Below, piece by piece: positions 7,401 through 10,872 of a stretch of DNA of 10,872 nt; position 1 is the first letter of the stretch; each line of letters begins with the position of its first letter. The position numbers were made by a program, and so were the translations under genes. Source of the DNA: JACZXQ01 sp036986155 (lineage in GTDB: Bacteria; Gemmatimonadota; Gemmatimonadetes; Longimicrobiales; Gaopeijiaceae); NCBI GenBank assembly GCA_036986155.1, contig BTRA01000097.1, positions 1 to 10,872 on the forward strand, read 5' to 3'. Below the pieces are notes generated by a model that had not been told where the DNA came from, searched no databases, and saw only the letters and a list, made by a program, of their open reading frames with translations.

Positions 7401-7457
7401 GAACGCAAGGGCCACGAGCGCCAGCGGCAGCCATCGCGTGAAACGGGCGTCGATCAC
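4422..7457 (-). CDS. Exported zinc metalloprotease / TolB-like propeller / Omp85 barrel fusion
   Basis: About 1011 residues, counted from the GTG at 7457. An N-terminal signal peptide (RFTRWLPLALVALAFVPMAG, cleavage near residue 28) leads into a gluzincin-type (peptidase MA-like) domain, about 30-290. This has HELTH at 128-132 and GWVTEGIATYY, whose Glu171 is the likely third zinc ligand. A PD40/TolB-like propeller (about 300-575) shows repeats such as SASPDGRY, RWSPDGRWIA and TWSPDSRWLVW. The remainder (about 630-1011) is an Omp85/BamA-type barrel with the VRGF loop motif (889-892), EYRLPL, FFDAGNAWG and a C-terminal Phe that fits the BAM beta-signal. It should sit in the outer membrane with protease and propeller in the periplasm. 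POTRA domains are absent. A TTG six codons upstream is open but lacks a ribosome binding site, whereas AAGGTG (7465-7470) lies 7 nt before the GTG. Substrate unknown. Confidence 0.88.
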   Translation of the reverse strand: MIDARFTRWLPLALVALAFVPMAGVGQAPDENWRTLPTEHFRITFPAGMEDLARRAGDRAERAYANLSATLIDPPNGRLDVLLTDHADFSNGFANALPYNHITVFARPPMEGFDLAYFDDWMEIVITHELTHIFHLDHTGWMGSVARRLFGRVSASWPTFPAFAVPGWVTEGIATYYESALTESGRVRGSAHDMALRTAVLEGRLDRLDQISGRSPNWPAGDRIYIYGAAFFNHLSEEYGQERLGEFVHSVANQLIPYRLDSGAKDSFGVGFSEAFRRWVEEMKAGYSALADSLAGRAPITHPERLTTGGRQAFYAQLGPGGGRLAFVRRDGRSDTQLRVASPDGLESRKLTRTNDLSNFTWLRDGSIVAAELEFTDRYRIRSDLVHIDEDGRERRVTSGARLDQPSASPDGRYVVAVQDGGGTNRLVLVELSSGSVEPLTDFVADRHWAYPRWSPDGRWIAASMWSPGAFYDLVLLRPDGRIAQRITRDRAVDLGPTWSPDSRWLVWASDRSGIPNLYAVEVDGASGEPGPLRQVTNVLTGVSFPTVDGDGEWIYVSGYHPDGWEVERLPFRPSSFFEPFPIKKDFAEGGEGADGRFARRAEGEIGPYRPLKTLLPRFWEPLYRQGVDRRGFQILKPSYGVGTDGVDLVGRHAYSASIRFRTTGRTDAVATYSYAGLGDPVLSLSYSQNHNADGPFGVETSPDVVQTVFLAERERRVRASVSFRRQRVRSAVSLTLSGGHIWETLGLLDQNLNRSEIALARPDRRLAEGSATLAFSTARSYAYSMTPERGVSGIIQGRVRTELSLPDSLSGAKGLDRSFQDVIGRLSAFTPLPGPGFSRHVIAVRMAGGIATGPGADAFHFDIGGASGRPEGVSGLELFGGVPLFFPVRGFLQGERFGRYAWTASIEYRLPLLNINRGLGLVPFHMDRTTGSLFFDAGNAWGPFEPQLGLPRFENPRRSAIASVGAELSAKVVAFWTSDLTVRFGVALPVTDNGKRGNGLVGYVRVGRAF

Positions 7458-7464
7458 CTGTTCA

Positions 7465-7470
7465 CACCTT
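7465..7470 (-). promoter_or_regulatory. Ribosome binding site for the metalloprotease fusion (GTG start)
   Basis: AAGGTG on the minus strand lies 7 nt before GTG 7457. This supports GTG over the TTG at 7475, which has no Shine-Dalgarno match and would put six extra residues before the signal peptide. Confidence 0.45.
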
Positions 7471-7544
7471 GTCAAAACGTTGCATGCGCATCACCCTGTG
7501 TGTGGGTCCCGCGCTCGAAGTACGCATTCCTAGACGCTCTGTCC

Positions 7545-8183
7545 ATGACCGACCGGCAAAACCTTTGGTTCCGCCTCGGCTTCGCCATCGAATCGGCGCG
7601 GCCCTCGACGCTGCGCGCCAAGATTCGTTCCAGCGAGCGGAGCCTTCTCCGCAACCCTTTCTTCAAGGAGGAGGTGCCCAAGGAGACCATGCTGGACTCA
7701 ATGTTGAACGCCGGGGCGGGAGCGGTGGCCGGCAGAGTGCTGGGAGGAGGCCGCGGGCCCGGGCCAGTGGGCCTCGCACGCGCCGCTGCCGCGGGCGCCA
7801 CCGCCACCCTCACCCGCTCGCTCGTCCGCGTCGCGTTCAATCTCGGCCCGAACGAGGGAACACCGGACCTCGGGCGCGAGGTATTGGGGGGAGCCGCCCG
7901 CGGACTCCTGTATGGCGCCGTCGTCGAGCCGCGCCTGGTGGGTTCACCCCTCACCCGCGGCCTCGCCTTTGGGGCCGTCGAGTACTTGGTGGCGCCATGG
8001 GGAGGGCTCGACAAGGTGCTCGGAGCCGCAAGCCCGCGCCGCACGATGCCGATCCTCGGGGCTCTCATGGCCGTCGAGAAGGCGCCAGAGGAGTCGTTTA
8101 CGGACCACCTGATCTTCGGGGTCGCGCTCGGCTTGCTCTACGGCCTCGGCAGGGTGAGAAGAGGTAGCCGCGAAGCCGAGTAG
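7545..8183 (+). CDS. Gly/Ala-rich protein of unknown function
   Basis: A 212-residue protein that I cannot assign to a family. The N-terminal 50 residues are basic and mixed (NLWFRLGFAIESARPSTLRA). From about 50 onward it alternates Gly/Ala-rich hydrophobic stretches with polar breaks: LNAGAGAVAGRVLGGG (54-69), ARGLLYGAVVEP (118-129), RGLAFGAVEYLVAPWGGL (138-155) and HLIFGVALGLLYGLG (188-202). The spaced Gly residues and repeated 'L-x-YG / FG' pattern suggest close-packed helices or weak membrane hairpins, like the DUF1440/YagU style of small membrane proteins; that resemblance is loose. ATG at 7545 is chosen as the first ATG of a coherent reading frame, but no clear ribosome binding site precedes it. 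A GTG 16 codons upstream (7497) is an alternative. It is divergent from the metalloprotease (87-nt gap), and its last 46 nt overlap the convergent glycosyltransferase. Confidence 0.6.
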   Translation: MTDRQNLWFRLGFAIESARPSTLRAKIRSSERSLLRNPFFKEEVPKETMLDSMLNAGAGAVAGRVLGGGRGPGPVGLARAAAAGATATLTRSLVRVAFNLGPNEGTPDLGREVLGGAARGLLYGAVVEPRLVGSPLTRGLAFGAVEYLVAPWGGLDKVLGAASPRRTMPILGALMAVEKAPEESFTDHLIFGVALGLLYGLGRVRRGSREAE

Positions 8184-9895
8184 GGCGGCAAATCACGCGC
8201 AACGGCGCGCACCATGGCAGGGGGGCACGCCTGGATTGATACCTCTCCCTGATCCGATTCAGCAGCCGGAACTCCGGAGGCATCCGGACCGAGGATCCCT
8301 AGAACGTCCGTCCGGCCCCCGTCCGCGCCCCGGGCGGCGATCAGGCTGCAGAACGCTTCCGGTCTCGCGCCCACCACAGAGCCGACATAGAGCTCGCCGA
8401 GCTGATCCACGCGGTCCAGCACTACGTACTCGATACCCGCTGCGTCGGCCTCGCGGAAAAACCTCTCGGGGTCCCGACTGAGCGGATAAGTGCGGCTGGG
8501 CACGCCGCTCAGCGTGTAGAAGATCCGCGGCTTACGGGTGAACACTGCGGCGCCGTCCGGGAGGTTTTCTCCCGCCCAGCGGGCCACCAGAGTGAACTCC
8601 TGGAAGCCGATCGAATAGCAACCGAACGGCCCACTCTCCTCCACGACCTTGGCACAGGCCGACGCCTCGCGCACGAGCCCGCTCCAGGCATGTACAGCGG
8701 GTACGCCAAGCACCGCCACGGCGAGTCCCGCCACAGCCCACGGCAAGCGCCGGTGGAGACGCCGAGAGCCGTCTACCAGGGCCTCGCCCGCATAGAACAG
8801 CAGGAGCGGATAGAGCGGGAGCGCGAATCGGTCTCCCGACCAGACCGCCGGCCACACCAGGATCAGTCCGAAGTAGAGCGGCGTGAACAGCTCTGTCACG
8901 CTCCTCTCTCTCCGTAGGCGCAGGGCCCAGCCCACTACGGCCGCGCCCACCAGCATCAAGCCCAGAGCGGCAAGCACGCCACGCGGGTAGGGTGCCAGGC
9001 CCGCCGGTATATGTGTGAACACATAGCCGTTGAGGTTCTCGAGGACCCGCGAGGCCAACCCACCCACCCCCACGTTCCCGAGATCGGGGTCGTAGGGGTT
9101 GATCATCCAGAACTCCGACACATACTCGGCGCCTCCCGAATTCTGGCTGCGCAGCCACCAGAAACCGCTGGGCAGCGCGAACGCGGCGCCGAATGCCGCA
9201 AGGGATTTCCAGCGTCGCTCGAGCACCAGCCAACCCCCGACGGCCAGCACGAGTGGTAAGCCCGCGGTCCGCGTAAACGTCGCCAGGATCGCGGCCGCGG
9301 CACCCGCCCACAGCCAAGCCGGAGATGCGCGCTCCCGAGCGGCGTGGTGGAACGCCCAGAGGGTGAGCAGTGTGAGCGCGAGGAACGGCGGATCGGAGAG
9401 TATCCAACGGCTGGACCACAGCATGGCCGGGGAGAACGCCAGCAGAAGCGCCAAGACCACAGCGAAGCCGGGACCTCTCCGCTCGAGCGCCCACAGAAAC
9501 GTCACGAACACCGACACCACGACGAAAAACACGGAGATGGCTTTGAACGCACCCCACCCCTCGGCGCCGACAACCATGGCACCGGCCAGGATGGCGGGGT
9601 AGACGGGGGGGTACTTGGTGTGGGGCCGGGCTTCGGGGTCCCATTGTTCGACATATGTGCCGGCGGTCACGAGCGAGTGGGCGAGCGAAAGGTATCCCGC
9701 GTTGTCCCCGCCGTTGTGCGGCGCGGGGTTCAGGGCCATGACCGTAGCGGCGATCTGGATACCGAGCACGAGGACGGCGGCCGCGATGCCGAGCCTCCTC
9801 TGGCGCCGCTTCTCCTCGGCGGCCTCGTAGGCCACTTCGGCGGGCGAACGCGAATCCGTGGACCTTGCCGGCCTCCTCTTCCTCCTTTTTCCCAT
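8138..9895 (-). CDS. GT-C family membrane glycosyltransferase (PMT/ArnT-like)
   Basis: 585 residues. A basic cytosolic N-terminus (MGKRRKRRPARS, to about 35) precedes the first membrane helix (36-55). The first outer loop carries GGDNAGYLSLAHSLV; its Asp64 is in the position of the catalytic/metal-binding Asp of GT-C enzymes. KYPPVYPAILA (94-104) follows, the hallmark 'YPP-x-YP' of PMT_2-type (GT39/GT83-like) proteins. About ten hydrophobic helices extend to around residue 410. A periplasmic C-terminal domain (about 420-585) has AVFTRKPRIFYTLSG, FFREADAAGIEYVVLDRVDQ and several Cys. These enzymes transfer a sugar from a polyprenyl-phosphate carrier to protein, lipid or glycan; the sugar and acceptor are not readable. 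ATG 9895 overlaps the anmK stop as TAATG, with AGGAGA (9899-9904) just upstream, implying translational coupling. A longer open frame to 10516 lies wholly within anmK and is an artefact. Confidence 0.88.
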   Translation of the reverse strand: MGKRRKRRPARSTDSRSPAEVAYEAAEEKRRQRRLGIAAAVLVLGIQIAATVMALNPAPHNGGDNAGYLSLAHSLVTAGTYVEQWDPEARPHTKYPPVYPAILAGAMVVGAEGWGAFKAISVFFVVVSVFVTFLWALERRGPGFAVVLALLLAFSPAMLWSSRWILSDPPFLALTLLTLWAFHHAARERASPAWLWAGAAAAILATFTRTAGLPLVLAVGGWLVLERRWKSLAAFGAAFALPSGFWWLRSQNSGGAEYVSEFWMINPYDPDLGNVGVGGLASRVLENLNGYVFTHIPAGLAPYPRGVLAALGLMLVGAAVVGWALRLRRERSVTELFTPLYFGLILVWPAVWSGDRFALPLYPLLLFYAGEALVDGSRRLHRRLPWAVAGLAVAVLGVPAVHAWSGLVREASACAKVVEESGPFGCYSIGFQEFTLVARWAGENLPDGAAVFTRKPRIFYTLSGVPSRTYPLSRDPERFFREADAAGIEYVVLDRVDQLGELYVGSVVGARPEAFCSLIAARGADGGRTDVLGILGPDASGVPAAESDQGEVSIQACPPAMVRAVARDLPPYSASRLPLLTLPRP

Positions 9896-10872
9896 TAGTC
9901 TCCTGCGGGCGTGTGAGAACCCAGGATCCGGCCGCCCGATGCGCCGGTCACCGACGGCACGTTGGCCGGGATCCCACGCGCGTGCGCCCAGGCCAGAACG
10001 GCGAACGCGACAGCCTCTCGGGCGTCGGGATCGACGCCCAACGCCTCGCCCGGGCTCAGCTCGAGCGGGGTCAACTCTTCGGCCACCGCGGCCACCAGAG
10101 TCGGGTTTCGCGCGCCGCCTCCGAGCAGGTAGACCTCGTCCACCCCTTCCGGCAAGACCCAGGCCCGGTAGGCGTCCCCTATGCTCCTGGCCGTCAATGC
10201 GGTGAGGGTCGCCAACAGGTCCGGCCAGCCATCGTCCGGCCGCCCCGGTTCGAGCTTCTGGGCGAGCGATTTCACCAACGGCACGCCGAACGCCTCCCGC
10301 CCAGTGGACTTGGGCGGCGGCCGGTGGAAGTACTCGTGCTCCATCAGGCGGACCAGCAGACCGTCGTCCACGGTGCCGGAGGCCGCCAGCCGACCATCCT
10401 CGTCGTAACGCTGCCGGCCTCCCGTCGCCAGTTCGGCCGCCGCATCCATCAGGGCCACGCCGGGTCCCGTGTCGAAGGCCAAAGGTGGCCGGCCGGACGA
10501 TTGCGCGGCGAGCCACGTCACGTTCGCCATCCCCCCGAGATTCTGAAGGGCCCGTCGGCGCTCAGCGTGGGAGAACAACAGTTGGTCCGTCCACGGCACG
10601 AGAGGGGCACCCTGCCCGCCGGCAGCCACGTCCCTCGCGCGGAAATCGCTCACCACCGCGATCCCCGTACGCTCGGCGAGGGTCGCCGGATCACCGAGTT
10701 GCAGGGTCGCACCGCGCCGACCGTCGCTCGGCGGATCGTGCCAGACCGTCTGCCCGTGGGAGCCGATGAGGTCGACATCCCTCGGCGCCATGCCGATGGA
10801 TTCGCAGGTTCCGAGGACGGCGGAAGCGAACCACTCACCCAGCTGCGAGTGGAGCGTGCACATGCCTGCGGG
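9895..10872 (-). CDS. anmK: Anhydro-N-acetylmuramic acid kinase, 5' end outside window
   Basis: 325 residues are visible; roughly the first 45-95 residues, including the MSGTSxDGxD motif, lie beyond the right edge. An internal ATG at 10863 has in-frame codons upstream and is not the true start. AnmK cleaves the 1,6-anhydro ring of anhMurNAc and phosphorylates it to MurNAc-6-P, in the cytosol, as a step in peptidoglycan recycling. Family motifs are clear: IGSHGQTVWHDP, LQLGDPATLAERTG, VSDFRARDVAAGGQGAPLVP, QNLGGMANVTWL, AFDTGPGVALMDA, YLLGGGARNPTL and GVDPDAREAVAFAVLAW. The Asp of FDTGPG, thought to act in catalysis, is present. The following position, usually Asn (FDTGPGN), is Val. The stop codon overlaps the start of the glycosyltransferase, so the two form an operon. 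Confidence 0.95.
   Translation of the reverse strand, partial: PAGMCTLHSQLGEWFASAVLGTCESIGMAPRDVDLIGSHGQTVWHDPPSDGRRGATLQLGDPATLAERTGIAVVSDFRARDVAAGGQGAPLVPWTDQLLFSHAERRRALQNLGGMANVTWLAAQSSGRPPLAFDTGPGVALMDAAAELATGGRQRYDEDGRLAASGTVDDGLLVRLMEHEYFHRPPPKSTGREAFGVPLVKSLAQKLEPGRPDDGWPDLLATLTALTARSIGDAYRAWVLPEGVDEVYLLGGGARNPTLVAAVAEELTPLELSPGEALGVDPDAREAVAFAVLAWAHARGIPANVPSVTGASGGRILGSHTPAGD
9899..9904 (-). promoter_or_regulatory. Ribosome binding site inside the anmK end for the coupled glycosyltransferase
   Basis: AGGAGA on the minus strand lies within the last codons of anmK, 3 nt before the glycosyltransferase ATG in the TAATG overlap. The short spacing and stop/start overlap are typical of translational coupling and fix the glycosyltransferase start. 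Confidence 0.65.

Noticed and set aside
7470..7475. TTGACA on the minus strand as a -35 element for the metalloprotease gene
   Set aside because: It overlaps the ribosome binding region, and the sequence 17 nt downstream is GC-rich with no -10-like hexamer.
6243..7544. Long plus-strand open frame upstream of the 7545 gene
   Set aside because: It runs antisense through the metalloprotease gene, whose product has clear domains; the frame is open only because of high-GC codon bias.
9896..10516. Extended N-terminus of the glycosyltransferase
   Set aside because: The added residues are an alternative-frame translation of anmK; the ATG at 9895 with AGGAGA and the basic MGKRRKRR start fits the family.
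1..10872. CRISPR array, tRNA, rRNA, phage or toxin-antitoxin genes
   Set aside because: No regularly spaced repeats, tRNA-like T-loop/acceptor pairing, or recognisable mobile-element or defence proteins were found on either strand by eye.

Overview
The window is high-GC bacterial DNA from a Gram-negative (diderm) organism. The best evidence is a long exported protein that ends in an Omp85-type outer-membrane beta-barrel, plus an anhydro-muropeptide recycling kinase. The gene mix (adenosylcobalamin-dependent NrdJ, long PD40/Omp85 fusion, DUF2239 protein, GT-C glycosyltransferase) looks like Gemmatimonadota or a related environmental phylum. That assignment is an inference from gene content; no rRNA or other phylogenetic marker is present.

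Layout from left to right. 1-112 (-): 5' end of a rhodanese-type sulfurtransferase that leaves the window. 245-892 (-): DUF2239 family protein with a near-consensus promoter at 926-954. 893-1216: intergenic region holding that promoter, a remnant repeat (1029-1070) and a 128-bp inverted-repeat element (1091-1218) that touches the stop codon of the next gene. 1217-3751 (-): class II ribonucleotide reductase NrdJ. 3752-4017: divergent control region with a strong NrdR-box match inside a candidate nrdJ promoter. 4018-4410 (+): small two-helix membrane protein of unknown function. 4422-7457 (-): about 1011-residue exported protein combining an HELTH zinc-protease domain, a TolB/PD40 propeller and an Omp85 barrel. 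7545-8183 (+): Gly/Ala-rich unknown protein. 8138-9895 (-): GT-C membrane glycosyltransferase, overlapping the preceding gene tail to tail. 9895-10872 (-): anmK, cut by the window edge and joined to the glycosyltransferase by a TAATG stop/start overlap.

Most genes are housekeeping and look independent. The only clear operon is anmK-glycosyltransferase. There is no phage, CRISPR, toxin-antitoxin or classical defence locus. The points most worth a second look are the protease-propeller-barrel fusion, the inverted-repeat element with a decayed neighbour behind nrdJ, and the NrdR-box arrangement upstream of nrdJ.
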